A stretch of DNA of 64,000 nucleotides. Source: Actinomycetes bacterium. Its GTDB lineage: Bacteria; Actinomycetota; Thermoleophilia; RBG-16-64-13. Under the pieces are notes generated by a model, which was not told the DNA's origin, searched no databases, and saw only the letters and a program-made list of their open reading frames with translations. Below are positions 1 to 8,814 of the stretch, in pieces (the first letter of the stretch is position 1; each line of letters starts with the position of its first letter). The translations under genes and the position numbers were made by a program. The stretch spans positions 1 to 64,000 of the forward strand of contig JAGXFW010000009.1 in assembly GCA_024637035.1 (NCBI GenBank). The letters run 5' to 3'.

Positions 1-264
1 CATGTCGATGTGGGGACGGAGGATGTCGAGCCCGGCGTAGAGGGCGTCGGCGCACATGAGTACCTCGGGGACGAAGTACTCCTGGCTGTCGAAGAGCACG
101 CCGACCTCTTCCATACCGGAGGCGAGGCCGTCCATGATGGCCTCATAGGCGTCGAAGCCTTCGTCGAGCACGGCCTGGGCGGCTACGGACACCCGGTCTT
201 CTTCGTACTCCACGACACCTTCGTGCAGTTCCTTGAAGAGTTCAGCTTTGCGTTCGTCTGACAT
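1..264 (-). CDS. Corrinoid protein (MtbC/MttC type), N-terminal part
   Basis: First 88 residues of a cognate corrinoid protein, cut by the window edge. Such proteins carry a cobamide that shuttles a methyl group from a substrate-specific methyltransferase to an acceptor methyltransferase in the cytoplasm. Only the helical cap domain is visible, with the family-like stretches GMEEVGVLF and YFVPEVLMCADAL; the cobalamin-ligating DxHxxG motif would lie outside. The ATG at 264 has a strong ribosome-binding site (AAGGGAGG) about 9 bases upstream. It follows the UroD-type methyltransferase gene on the same strand after 127 bases, the usual pairing. The methyl donor cannot be told from this part. Confidence 0.85.
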   Translation of the reverse strand, partial: MSDERKAELFKELHEGVVEYEEDRVSVAAQAVLDEGFDAYEAIMDGLASGMEEVGVLFDSQEYFVPEVLMCADALYAGLDILRPHIDM

Positions 265-326
265 GTGGTATTCCTCCCTTGGGCCGACCTGCGGCGACCC
301 TTCGTGCTGTCTCTATGGCCGGTCCG

Positions 327-354
327 GACTCGCGACCTCGTGAGGCCGCGAGTC
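327..354 (-). promoter_or_regulatory. Intergenic RNA hairpin between methyltransferase and corrinoid genes
   Basis: Perfect 8-base arms GACTCGCG (327-334) and CGCGAGTC (347-354) enclose an inner CCTC/GAGG stem with a two-base loop, giving a 28-base hairpin. It lies in the 127-base gap between the methyltransferase stop and the corrinoid protein start. There is no T-tract after it, so it is more likely an mRNA stabiliser, processing site or attenuator than an intrinsic terminator. The role is inferred. Confidence 0.5.
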
Positions 355-391
355 GGTCCGGGCCGGCACTCGTGTTCGACCGGTTGCGCCC

Positions 392-1462
392 CTACAGGAT
401 CGGGTACTGCCCGTACTCCTCTGCCGCTTCCATCATCGCGATGGCGTTGAGCAGGGAGCCGTTCGGCGGGAACTCGCAGCCGGTGGAGAGGATGTAGCCG
501 CCGCCGGGAGCCAGCACCTGGATCTGCTCCTTGCATTTCTCCTTGACCTGCTCGGGTGTGTGCAGGATCATGTCGGGGCTCGGCGGCACGTAGCCGATCA
601 GACAGGTCTTGTCGCCCCACTTCGCCTTGAGTTCCTCGGACGACTTGCAGTCGTCGGGAAGGTAGGCGAAGCTGATCGCCTCGGGCTTCATGGTCTCCAT
701 CTGGACGTCGAAATAGACGTTGTTGCCGCAGTTGTGCACGATCACGGCTTTGCCGTGGCTGTGCACGCGGTCGGCCATCTTCTTGGCGTAGGGGCCCTCC
801 ATCTTCATCCACAGGTCTTTACTCATGATGGACCCTGAGGCGAAGAGCGTGTCGATTACCACGGCGTGGGCGGACGTCTCGCACAGGGCGTCGATGTAGT
901 CGAGCAGCACGTCGGTGATGATCTCCGACGCCTCGTGCACCACTTCGGGGTTCTTCATGCAATCGACGAACAACCGCTCCGCTCCGCGCAGCATCGAGAG
1001 GATGCCAAGCGGACCGTAGATGAAGGTCATGACGCCCGTGTGGCTGGCGAGCGCGTTCGCCACGCCCTCGGTGTAGCGGAGCATGTGGCTCATCCGCTTG
1101 CCTTTGCGGGGGTCGATGCGCTCGATCTTCTTGTAGTCCTCGAGCGATTGGATCAGGTTGGCCTTGTACACTGGATGCGGCGTGTCTTCGATCGGGAACA
1201 CCACCGGGCCGCCGAAGTCGGCGCCCTCTACCGAGAGGTCCACCAGAAGAAGCACTCCGTCGGGTCCGATGAGCTTGTGCATCTGCACCATGCTCTCGAC
1301 GGCCAACTCGGAGTCCTGCGCCCACTCTTCGTACGTGATGCCAAGCACGCGGCGGGCGGCGCCGCACACCAGCGGTCCGGCCGGTACTCGGTCGCCTTCC
1401 TTGAAGGTCAGTGCCGAGACGATACGTTCCAGTCCCGTCATTTGCGCTGTCTGCATACTCAT
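392..1462 (-). CDS. Uroporphyrinogen decarboxylase-family methyltransferase (MtaA/MtbA-like)
   Basis: A 356-residue member of the UroD/MtaA/CmuA family, which moves methyl groups between a corrinoid protein and a thiol or folate-type acceptor, or demethylates substrates. The zinc motif of the methyltransferase branch is present: His243-x-Cys245 (in VHNCGNN) and Cys329 (in STGCEF). True heme-pathway UroD lacks this arrangement. The ATG at 1462 is preceded by GAAGGGGG 7 bases upstream. It is followed by the corrinoid protein gene on the same strand, which supports a corrinoid-dependent role. The upstream two-component pair on the same strand may control it. Substrate and acceptor (CoM-like thiol or tetrahydrofolate) are unknown. 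Confidence 0.82.
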   Translation of the reverse strand: MSMQTAQMTGLERIVSALTFKEGDRVPAGPLVCGAARRVLGITYEEWAQDSELAVESMVQMHKLIGPDGVLLLVDLSVEGADFGGPVVFPIEDTPHPVYKANLIQSLEDYKKIERIDPRKGKRMSHMLRYTEGVANALASHTGVMTFIYGPLGILSMLRGAERLFVDCMKNPEVVHEASEIITDVLLDYIDALCETSAHAVVIDTLFASGSIMSKDLWMKMEGPYAKKMADRVHSHGKAVIVHNCGNNVYFDVQMETMKPEAISFAYLPDDCKSSEELKAKWGDKTCLIGYVPPSPDMILHTPEQVKEKCKEQIQVLAPGGGYILSTGCEFPPNGSLLNAIAMMEAAEEYGQYPIL

Positions 1463-1699
1463 GCGGTCCCCCTTCTTCCGTGTGGTGAGACTTCCCCTGA
1501 ACGAACTCGTCCATCCAGCCGAGGAGTGGTGGCTACCCGATGCGGGTGACCACGTCTTCCCCTTGGCCCTCGGACGTGCGAGCGTTACCCATCAGTGTAC
1601 GGGGAGCACGGCCAGAGCGGAACCGCGAATCGGGGCTATCTTGAGAGTGCTCCAACGGGTGAGGCTTCGACTCTCGTGAGTAATCCTTTCGGGTAGTGT

Positions 1700-2377
1700 C
1701 TACTCGACGGACCCTTCCGGCCCGAGCCCGAAGCGCATAGCGTAAGTCGCGGCCTGTGTGCGGTTCTGCACGTCGAGCTTCTCGAGGATGTTCTTCACGT
1801 GGGCTTTCGTGGTGTTGAGCGTGACGTGGAGCTCCGCCGCGATCTGGGCGTTGCTGAACCCGCGGGCTACCAAGCGCAGCACTTCGGTCTCGCGGGCGGT
1901 GAGGCTCGGTCCTACGGACTTCCGACCCTCAGCGGACACATCGACGACCGCCATACGCCGGAGCATCCGGGAAGCGATGGCCCGTGTGACCGCCACCTCG
2001 TCGCGTGAGACTCCCTCCACCAATTCGAAGAGTTCGGCCGCGTCGAGGTCTTTCAGCAGATAGCCCGATACGCCGAGCCGAAGGGCCCGGTCGAGGTGTT
2101 CGTCGAGTTCGGACGCGGTCAACATGACCACCGCGATGTCCGGGAACTGGGAGCGGATCTCGGCCGCCGCCTCCAGACCGCTGCCGCCGGCGAGGTAGAT
2201 GTCGAGCAGGATCAGGTCGGGTTGCAGCTGCCCGCAGAGTGCCACGGCCTCCTCTTCCGTCCCGGCTTCCCCCACGATATCCACTAGATCGGCCCGCGTC
2301 TTCATCAGGCTCACCAAGCCCTGGCGGAAGAGTAGGTGGTCGTCGGCGACGACCGTGCGGAGGGGGAGCGACTTCAC
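1700..2377 (-). CDS. NarL/FixJ-family response regulator
   Basis: A 225-residue cytoplasmic response regulator. The receiver domain spans about residues 8-125, with acidic pocket ADDH, phospho-acceptor Asp59 (LILLDI) and conserved Lys109. A LuxR-type helix-turn-helix covers about 159-212 (LTARETEVLRLVARGFSNAQ). The GTG start at 2377 overlaps the kinase stop by four bases (GTGA), indicating translational coupling; a longer in-frame ORF reaching 2473 would run inside the kinase and is rejected. It is the evident partner of the HisKA_3 kinase just upstream. Target genes are not known; the methyltransferase/corrinoid genes 237 bases downstream on the same strand are candidates. Confidence 0.92.
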   Translation of the reverse strand: MKSLPLRTVVADDHLLFRQGLVSLMKTRADLVDIVGEAGTEEEAVALCGQLQPDLILLDIYLAGGSGLEAAAEIRSQFPDIAVVMLTASELDEHLDRALRLGVSGYLLKDLDAAELFELVEGVSRDEVAVTRAIASRMLRRMAVVDVSAEGRKSVGPSLTARETEVLRLVARGFSNAQIAAELHVTLNTTKAHVKNILEKLDVQNRTQAATYAMRFGLGPEGSVE

Positions 2378-4539
2378 CGCTTGGCGGTGACCCGACCGCT
2401 CGACCACTCTGCAGCGAAAGGCTTGCCGCCTCCTGTTTCCAGGGGGAGCCGTAGGCGCACGAGTGTCCCGCACCCCGGCTTCGAATCGATCTCCAGGCGG
2501 CCGCCTACGCTCTCCGTGCGTTCCTTCATCGACTGCAGGCCGATGTCCCGACGCACGGCTTTCGGGTCGAACCCGACCCCGTCATCCTCCACCGTCACCG
2601 TGAGGAATGCATCCTCCCGGATGAAGTTCACCCACAGGTGCCCGGCCTGGGCGTGCCTGCGCACATTCACCAGCGCCCCCTGTACGATGCGCACCAACTG
2701 CACCTCAGCCATGGAGGAGAGCCGCAGGGCGTCGTCCACCTCCGATCGGACGTTCACATTCACCGAGGTCTGAGCGTCGAACTCCCGCAGGTAGCTCCTG
2801 AGGGCGGTGATGGGTCCACCGTCTGTGGAGAGCGCCGTTCGCAGACTCAGGATGTTCTCTCGCACTTCAGAGTGAGCTTCCAGTATGCGGGCGCGGGCGT
2901 GCTTCAATTCGGCGAGCGTCTCGTCCACCCGGTTCTGGCGTACGAGCACCTCGAGCGACTGCATCTCCAGATTGAGGAAGCCGAGGATCTGAGCCAGCCC
3001 GTCGTGCATCTCGCGGGCCATGCGTGTGCGTTCGTCGAGCACGGCGACGGAACGGATCTTCTGCGCCATGATCGCGTGCTCCACCGCGACGACGGCCTGG
3101 TTGGCCAGGCTCTCGAGCACCACTTCGGCCGAGGCGGGGAAGGGTGTGTCGCGGCCGGCGATGAGTGTGCCCACCACCTGGCCGTCCATGACGAGCGGGA
3201 CCGCGAGGCAGGAGCCTCCTCCACCGGCGATGGGCGGTGAGCCCAGGTCGGAACGGAGTCTGCAGGCGATCTCGTTGAGGCAGGAGCAACCGGTGTTTCC
3301 GCAGGAGGGGCCGTGGTGCGCGGGGTAGGCGTAGCTGAGCCCCCCGCGTCTATCGGTTCGCCCTTGGGAGTCGGAGGACGGTCGGTGGGTGTCGAAACGC
3401 ACCTCGAAACGCTTGAGTTCCTCATCCCACATGCAGAGGGCGGCGATCTCGGCGTCGAGGAGGGCGCGCGCCGATTCCACCACGAATGGAAGTACGTCTT
3501 CCACTTCACCCATCGTGGACACCCGGTGGGCGATCTCCACCAACGTGTTCACCCAATGTTCGATGGTCTCGTTGAGCACGAGCGCCTCTTCCTTCTGCCT
3601 GCGCTCTGTGAGGTCGTTCAGGATCACGACCGTGCCCTGGTACTTCTCGGTAGCGTCGGCCATGTGCTTCATCTTCACTTCGAAAGCACGTTCCCCGAGC
3701 AGGGTGTCCACCACCTTCTCGAACACCACCTCATGCTCGCCGGTCGAAGCGAAACGGGTGACCTCTCGGGCCAGCCAGGGAAACACCTCCACCAGGGGCG
3801 GGCGATAGTACGAGAAGGTGTCCCGCTGTCCCCCCTCGTGGAAGTGCTCCATCGCAGCCTCGTTCATCCCTTCAATGCACAGCTCCGCGTCCACGAGGAT
3901 CACTGGGTCATACAGGCTCTCGAAGATGGTGTAGTACTTGTTCTTCTCGTTGACCATGAGGCGGTTCAGGGTCTGGAGTTCGTCCACGCGTTCATCGTGG
4001 GTGAGCGAGTTCCACTCCACCCCGCACCCGATCTCGAAGAGGTCGAAGAAGCGCTCGAGCAACACGAGGCATTCCCGCTCGATGTGTCGCTCGAGGCCCG
4101 CGCCGCGGACGAGGTCGAGGTAGCTCTGGCGGTAGTACTTCACCAGCCCGAGGAACATGGGCAGTGTCACGCCTCGCGCGCGGTGCCGGCGGACTTCTTG
4201 CCGGCCGAACGCCGCTATGGGAGTCTCATGGGCGAAATCGTCCACACCGAGTTCGGGGATGGTGCCTGCGCTGTCGATGGCGTCGACGATCGAATCGGTG
4301 AGACCGATGATGGAGATCTCCCAGGCCTTGAGCTGGGTGGCGGCGTAGCGGCTGTAGCCGTGCTCCTTGGCGTAGCCGAGCACCCGCTCGAGCAACCAGG
4401 GCTTGCTCCGCGTCAACAGGTCGATGAGAACCAGGTTCGTGGACCCCAACGTGCCCCCTTGCCCGTTGCTGGGATCGTGCACGGGGGACTTTAGCATGCT
4501 CGAGCGAGAGGAACGGCGCGTGCTCGCCGGCCAGGTCAC
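2374..4539 (-). CDS. NarX/NreB-like sensor histidine kinase (PAS, GAF, HisKA_3)
   Basis: About 700 residues with no transmembrane segment, so probably a soluble sensor. After an unassigned N-terminal helical region (about 35-190) come a PAS domain (about 200-310), a GAF domain (about 325-490), a HisKA_3 dimerisation helix with phospho-acceptor His512 ([11 protein letters not shown]) and a HATPase_c domain to the end ([23 protein letters not shown]). The GAF domain holds a cysteine cluster, Cys413-x4-Cys-x-Cys-x5-Cys426, a possible metal or redox site. The start is uncertain: GTG at 4539 has its GGAGG too close, and ATG 4497 or a TTG near 4450 behind AAGGGGG are alternatives. It overlaps its response regulator by four bases. 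Confidence 0.88.
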   Translation of the reverse strand: MTWPASTRRSSRSSMLKSPVHDPSNGQGGTLGSTNLVLIDLLTRSKPWLLERVLGYAKEHGYSRYAATQLKAWEISIIGLTDSIVDAIDSAGTIPELGVDDFAHETPIAAFGRQEVRRHRARGVTLPMFLGLVKYYRQSYLDLVRGAGLERHIERECLVLLERFFDLFEIGCGVEWNSLTHDERVDELQTLNRLMVNEKNKYYTIFESLYDPVILVDAELCIEGMNEAAMEHFHEGGQRDTFSYYRPPLVEVFPWLAREVTRFASTGEHEVVFEKVVDTLLGERAFEVKMKHMADATEKYQGTVVILNDLTERRQKEEALVLNETIEHWVNTLVEIAHRVSTMGEVEDVLPFVVESARALLDAEIAALCMWDEELKRFEVRFDTHRPSSDSQGRTDRRGGLSYAYPAHHGPSCGNTGCSCLNEIACRLRSDLGSPPIAGGGGSCLAVPLVMDGQVVGTLIAGRDTPFPASAEVVLESLANQAVVAVEHAIMAQKIRSVAVLDERTRMAREMHDGLAQILGFLNLEMQSLEVLVRQNRVDETLAELKHARARILEAHSEVRENILSLRTALSTDGGPITALRSYLREFDAQTSVNVNVRSEVDDALRLSSMAEVQLVRIVQGALVNVRRHAQAGHLWVNFIREDAFLTVTVEDDGVGFDPKAVRRDIGLQSMKERTESVGGRLEIDSKPGCGTLVRLRLPLETGGGKPFAAEWSSGRVTAKR

Positions 4540-4659
4540 CCTCCACCGTCACACGTCGATCCCCGCCTGCTTGGCGCCGCCGATGGCGGCGCCTGTTGCT
4601 TCGGTCGCACGAGCGCCGTGGGCCACCGGTCGGGCGGGATGCTCCACGGGAGCGTCTGC

Positions 4660-4665
4660 TACCCT
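4660..4665 (+). promoter_or_regulatory. -10 box for a leaderless rnhA transcript
   Basis: TACCCT sits exactly six bases before the rnhA ATG at 4672 and there is no ribosome-binding site between them. This is the spacing expected when transcription starts at the A of the start codon. No good -35 box is visible. Confidence 0.45.
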
Positions 4666-4671
4666 GTTCGA

Positions 4672-5208
4672 ATGACTGAACCAGGCACCAACGACGAACG
4701 CGCGCCGGGCGCCCCCGCCGTGGTCAAGGGCACCCCCGCCGCGGTCCAAGGCGGCAGCGCCGGCGGCGGCACGGTCAAGATCTACACCGACGGCGCCTGT
4801 TCGGGCAACCCCGGGCCGGGCGGCTACGGGGCCATCCTTCTCAGCCGTGGGCACCGCAAGGAGCTCTCCGGCGGCGAACCGGACACCACCAACAACCGCA
4901 TGGAGCTGCGGGCCTGCATCGAAGCGTTGCGTGCCCTCAAGTATCCGTGCGAGGTCGAACTCACCTCGGACTCCCGCTACGTCGTTCAGGGCATCGAAGA
5001 CGGCTGGGCGGTGCGATGGCGGCGGAACGGTTGGATGCGCGACAAGAAGACACCGGCCAAGAACGCCGACCTGTGGCAGGAGCTGCTCGAACTCTGCGCC
5101 GTACACCGCGTTCGCTTCCTCTGGGTGCGCGGACACGATGGCCATCCCGAGAACGAGCGCGCCGACGAGTTGGCCGTCGCGGCCATACGGGGGATCGGCC
5201 GGCGCTGA
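4672..5208 (+). CDS. rnhA: Ribonuclease HI
   Basis: A 178-residue RNase HI, which cuts the RNA strand of RNA-DNA hybrids during replication and R-loop removal. All four carboxylate residues of the metal site are present: Asp40 ([14 protein letters not shown]), Glu78 (NNRMEL), Asp100 (TSDSRY) and Asp165 (NERADELA), plus His155 in the flexible loop. The core is of normal length; the first ~33 residues are a low-complexity Gly/Ala/Pro extension. The ATG at 4672 is chosen over an upstream in-frame ATG because the family core begins just after it and a -10-like box lies six bases upstream, which suggests a leaderless mRNA. It is divergent from the histidine kinase gene. Confidence 0.95.
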   Translation: MTEPGTNDERAPGAPAVVKGTPAAVQGGSAGGGTVKIYTDGACSGNPGPGGYGAILLSRGHRKELSGGEPDTTNNRMELRACIEALRALKYPCEVELTSDSRYVVQGIEDGWAVRWRRNGWMRDKKTPAKNADLWQELLELCAVHRVRFLWVRGHDGHPENERADELAVAAIRGIGRR

Positions 5209-5308
5209 ACTGGGCCGGATTCAACGCGGCACCGCCCCGAAACGTCGGCGGCGGCGCAGCGACCCCGAGCACTCGGTCGGCCACCGCTGTCCAGGCGCAG
5301 CCGGACGG

Positions 5309-5791
5309 CTATGCTCCTCTGTCTCGCCCTCCCGGGGGCTGTACCACGAGGTCGACCTCGCAATCCAAGACGCTGAGCAGATCAAGGAGTCTGTCCACGG
5401 ACTTGCGGTAGTTCGTGGGATCGAGGAGCCGGTAGAATTGCGCGGGTGACGTGCTCAACCGCCGGATGATCTCGCGTTTGGAAAGGTGGCTTTCGTCCAC
5501 GCGCTCCGACGCTTCGAGGGTCAGCTTGTAGAGCAGAAGATCCCTCATGTAGCCGGGATCGCGGTTGTACTCGAGTACTTCGTCGACGTGGACCGATCCC
5601 TCGAGACCCGAGGCCAAGCGGAAGGTGAACCCCTCGCGGCCGAGTTCGTCGTCGACGCCCACCGCGACCAGCGGATCCCGCCCGGAGGGAGGAGGCTGGG
5701 CCTTCGAGTAGGGAAACGAGAACAACCCTTGCCGCGTAGACACTTCGAATACGCGCTTGTGGTTGTTGGGTGAGACGTTCTTGATCTTCAC
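5309..5791 (-). CDS. DUF2442-like protein with C-terminal antitoxin-type HTH
   Basis: A 160-residue cytoplasmic protein. The first ~75 residues resemble DUF2442-type small domains (KIKNVSPNNHKRVFEV, a beta-rich segment, then GREGFTFRL and SVHVDEVLEYN). The C-terminal ~75 residues hold a helix-turn-helix (SKREIIRRLSTSPAQFYRLL) like those of HigA/XRE antitoxins, ending in DCEVDLVV. The GTG at 5791 is chosen because GGAGGGG lies 5-6 bases upstream and the extended reading frame to 6487 has no family-like content. A good promoter lies at 5862-5890. No toxin gene is adjacent, so it may be a solitary regulator. Function unknown. Confidence 0.72.
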   Translation of the reverse strand: MKIKNVSPNNHKRVFEVSTRQGLFSFPYSKAQPPPSGRDPLVAVGVDDELGREGFTFRLASGLEGSVHVDEVLEYNRDPGYMRDLLLYKLTLEASERVDESHLSKREIIRRLSTSPAQFYRLLDPTNYRKSVDRLLDLLSVLDCEVDLVVQPPGGRDRGA

Positions 5792-6132
5792 AGAAGCCCC
5801 TCCGCCTTGAGTCGACGTATCAACCCTCGTACCCGCCTCGCCGGATCTTGGGCACGAAAAAATGATACCTCGCAAGGTAGCGGTTAACAAGAGACTCGGA
5901 CTGGAGTTCCCAGTGATAGCAGCCCGAGGGTCTGTCTGGAATCGGACAGAAGGTGGAGTCGCAGGGCAGGCCGAGTGAAGCACGTGCGCTAGGCCTGCGA
6001 CCCGATCCCGCAGGCATCGTCGAGGCCGCGCGACGTCCGCTGGGCGAAGGGTCGCGCCTAGGATGCCTGGGGGGCTTGAATCCCGCGTCGGCACGACTCT
6101 GCCGAATCCACGGTGGGGCGGGTAGTCGTCGA
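5792..6132 (+). other. 341-base intergenic region
   Basis: It holds the promoter described at 5862-5890 in its first 100 bases. In the remaining ~240 bases, between the promoter and the end of the kinase gene at 6133, I see no gene, repeat or convincing terminator. Confidence 0.5.
5862..5890 (-). promoter_or_regulatory. Sigma-70-type promoter of the DUF2442/HTH gene
   Basis: On the minus strand a -35 box TTGTTA (5885-5890) and a -10 box TATCAT (5862-5867) are separated by exactly 17 bases. Transcription would start near 5855, about 65 bases before the GTG at 5791. The region is clearly more AT-rich than its surroundings. Confidence 0.6.
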
Positions 6133-7671
6133 TCAGGAGCCGCTGCGTCCCCCAAGAGTCGCGTCGTCGCCGGCCACGATGTCCCGCCACCATTCCAGGT
6201 ACGGTTCGCTCTTCGGCATCTTTCCTCGGGGAGTGCGGGCAAGGTGGGAGAGGTTGAGGGCGTGACCGAGCATGGTGGTGCCGAGGATGTCTCGGAAGCC
6301 TCCCTCGTCGACGCTCAGGTGGCGTCTGAGTCTGAGCAGGATGTCGCCCAGCCATTGCGGTCTGGCGGACGGGACGGCGAACCGAGAGCGGAAGACCTCT
6401 ACCTTGTCGTCGAATGCGGAAGCTCCGCTCTTGCCGGTGAGCACGAAGGCGAGCAGAAAGAGGAGATCGCCTCCGGGCAGTCCCCACCCCGCCGACTCCC
6501 AGTCGATGAGCGCGGCCCGGCCGTCAGAGGACAGCACGTTCCAGGGCCCAGCATCGCGGTGGCAGAAGGTGAGCGAGATACCGGTGGTCTTGAGACGGGC
6601 CGGGAGCCCCTCGAGGTAGTCGTGTTCGCGCGGACGGAGCTCGAAGTTGGCCCGGGCCGAGCGCGCGATGGAGCGTGTCCATCGACCCAGGTCCGGCGGC
6701 TTCATCGCTCCTGTCTCGACCCGGCGCGAGGTCAGGCGTTCCAGGTCGTAGAGCCAGACGGCCAGCCTCTCGAGTTCATCCAGTCTCCCCGTCCACGGAC
6801 GGTACTCTAACGGCACTCCGTGCACCGCCGACTGAGCCCACCCCTGGTGGGGCCCCCATGAGACCTGTCCGAGAGGTCTCACCGGTGCCCCGGGCATGAT
6901 CCGCTGGACTCTGGTCAACTGGGTCTGCTCCCGCGTGAGCAACGCGCTGAGGGAAGGCTGTCGCGGCACCTTGACGACCCGGAGTTCTTTCGGACCATCC
7001 CCCTGGCCGCCGGCGACTTCGATCGCCACGAGCGGCTTGCTCGCCTCCCAGGGAGCCGAGGCGATGATCGTTCCTCCGGCGTGATCGACAAGGGTGCCAG
7101 CCGGGCCGGCTATCGTGATCCCGGTCTCCTTGATCAACGATTGGAGTGTCAGACCGGGCAGGCCCAACCGCGCCCGGGCGAGCCGACCCTTAACGGACAT
7201 CGGGGGGATGAGCCCCTGCCATACGTGGTGCCGGGCATTCTGGTTGTCGGCGGGGAAGTAGAAGGTCGTGCCGGTATCCGTGGGGACGGCGCGGAGCGAG
7301 AACACCTCTGCGAAGTCCACGCCGGCAGCCTCGGTGGCGTCGCGGAGCGCCTTCCGGCTCGTGTGCGCGGCACCGAGTAGGACCACGACGGTTGCGGGGC
7401 CTATCCGCCCCCCGTGGGCGAGGACGGCCACCGCGGAGGAGGAGGCTGCGGCGAGTACGACCAGGTCGACCGCGCCGGTCCAGTGGCTCACCGCCCCGGC
7501 GTCGACTCCCTCAGCGGGGAGACTCTCAGCGGGGAACCTCTCGACCCGGCCCGCTGACTCGGCGAGTGCTTCCGCGAGGCCGGCGGGTGTCCCGCTCCCG
7601 ACGATGGCGGTCTCCCAGGATTGCCTGCTCAGGTAGAAGCGCCAGTCGGGGAGTTGGAGTGCCTCGTTCAT
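6133..7671 (-). CDS. APH-fold phosphotransferase with a long unassigned N-terminus
   Basis: A 512-residue protein whose C-terminal half is an aminoglycoside/choline-kinase-type (APH) domain. The catalytic loop reads FCHRDAGPWNVL, with His371, Asp373 and Asn378, and the metal motif is Asp390-Trp-Glu (ALIDWESAGWG). It therefore probably phosphorylates a small molecule hydroxyl with ATP. Residues 1 to about 215 are not part of a standard APH protein; they contain alternating hydrophobic strands (AVDLVVLAAASSS, ATVVVLLGAA), suggesting a Rossmann-like domain, and FYFPADNQNARHH. No signal peptide or membrane helix. It stands alone, and its substrate cannot be named. Confidence 0.72.
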   Translation of the reverse strand: MNEALQLPDWRFYLSRQSWETAIVGSGTPAGLAEALAESAGRVERFPAESLPAEGVDAGAVSHWTGAVDLVVLAAASSSAVAVLAHGGRIGPATVVVLLGAAHTSRKALRDATEAAGVDFAEVFSLRAVPTDTGTTFYFPADNQNARHHVWQGLIPPMSVKGRLARARLGLPGLTLQSLIKETGITIAGPAGTLVDHAGGTIIASAPWEASKPLVAIEVAGGQGDGPKELRVVKVPRQPSLSALLTREQTQLTRVQRIMPGAPVRPLGQVSWGPHQGWAQSAVHGVPLEYRPWTGRLDELERLAVWLYDLERLTSRRVETGAMKPPDLGRWTRSIARSARANFELRPREHDYLEGLPARLKTTGISLTFCHRDAGPWNVLSSDGRAALIDWESAGWGLPGGDLLFLLAFVLTGKSGASAFDDKVEVFRSRFAVPSARPQWLGDILLRLRRHLSVDEGGFRDILGTTMLGHALNLSHLARTPRGKMPKSEPYLEWWRDIVAGDDATLGGRSGS

Positions 7672-7936
7672 GCGAAGAAGCGTGGGTGCGCGCGCTTCGC
7701 GAGTGATCTCCGCGGTCGTGGGTGCCGATCGACTGGTGCCAACAACGCTCCGTTCTTAGCTTGGCTCGCTGACGCCCGGAGGCGAGTGTCCAGTGTCGAG
7801 TGTATCGTGTGACCTCCTGGACACCAACGTCCGTACATGCCTGAAAAGATCACCGTTTCGTGGGAACATCCACAGAGTCAGCGGCCGACCGTCGCTGGGC
7901 CGGAATCGCGGCTGAACTCACCGTAGGGGAGCAGTG

Positions 7937-8731
7937 ATGGACCACCTCGTCATCGACCAGGAACTATGCGCGCGCGATGGTATCTGCATAGCCGAGTGTC
8001 CCGCGCGGATCATCAAGGAAGACGTCGACGGGTATCCGGTACTCGCGCCGGAGGACGTGCCGAGTTGCATCTCGTGCGGCCACTGCCTAGCGGTGTGCCC
8101 GCATGCGGCACTGACCCTTCAGGGCGTGGCTCCCGGCGCGTGCGTGTCGATGGACGCAGGGCCGGCTCTCGTTCCTGGGGCGGTGGCGGGCCTGGCGACC
8201 GGCCGGCGCTCCGTGCGCCGCTATCGTGAGGAGCCGCTGCCGCGCGCGACCATCGAGGGGTTGATCGATCTGGCTCGGTGGGCTCCCTCGGCCCGGAATG
8301 TCCAGCCGGTGCATTGGACTGTGCTCGACAGCCGGGAGAAGACGCGGGCGGCCGCGGGCTTGGTTGCCGACTGGTTCCGAGAAGTCGGCGTCTACCCCGA
8401 ACTGGTCTCGGCGTGGGATGAGGGTGACGATCGCATCCTGCGCGGTGCCCCTCATCTCGTCGTCGCCCACGCCTCCAAGCGCGGCTTCCGTCCGGCCGCC
8501 GATTGCGTGATAGCCCTGTCCACACTGGAGTTGGCTGCGCACGGACTGGGGCTGGGAAGCTGCTGGGCGGGCTACTTCATGGCAGCGGCTGACTCCCATG
8601 AGCCCGTGATGGAGCTACTGGACCTGCCGGAAGGTCACCAGGTCTACGGGGCCCTCATGCTCGGCCTGCCCCGCTATCGTTACCGTCGGGTGCCGCCCCG
8701 GCAAGAGGCGCGGGTGACGTGGCTGTCGTAG
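7937..8731 (+). CDS. Ferredoxin-nitroreductase fusion protein
   Basis: A 264-residue flavoprotein. Residues 1-60 form a two-cluster ferredoxin domain and about 85-264 a nitroreductase FMN domain (GRRSVRRYREEPLP, LARWAPSARNVQPVHW, GLGSCWAGYF). Such proteins pass electrons from ferredoxin to FMN to reduce quinones, nitro compounds or unknown substrates in the cytoplasm. The second cluster motif is complete (Cys44, 47, 50, 54). In the first, the second cysteine is replaced by aspartate (Cys11-x2-Asp14-x2-Cys17-x3-Cys21). ATG 7937 is chosen over GTG 7934 because AGGGGAG ends five bases before it. It stands alone. Confidence 0.88.
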   Translation: MDHLVIDQELCARDGICIAECPARIIKEDVDGYPVLAPEDVPSCISCGHCLAVCPHAALTLQGVAPGACVSMDAGPALVPGAVAGLATGRRSVRRYREEPLPRATIEGLIDLARWAPSARNVQPVHWTVLDSREKTRAAAGLVADWFREVGVYPELVSAWDEGDDRILRGAPHLVVAHASKRGFRPAADCVIALSTLELAAHGLGLGSCWAGYFMAAADSHEPVMELLDLPEGHQVYGALMLGLPRYRYRRVPPRQEARVTWLS

Positions 8732-8814
8732 TGTTCGCACACGTCGCATGTCGCTGCGGCGCCGACGTGATCATGGTGGAGTAAGCGTCGCTGCCGGGGG
8801 CGCGCATCAGCGCC

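Noticed and set aside
3313-4494. 393-residue plus-strand ORF
   Set aside because: Exact antisense of the histidine kinase gene; His/Val/Leu-rich composition is typical of a shadow in GC-rich DNA.
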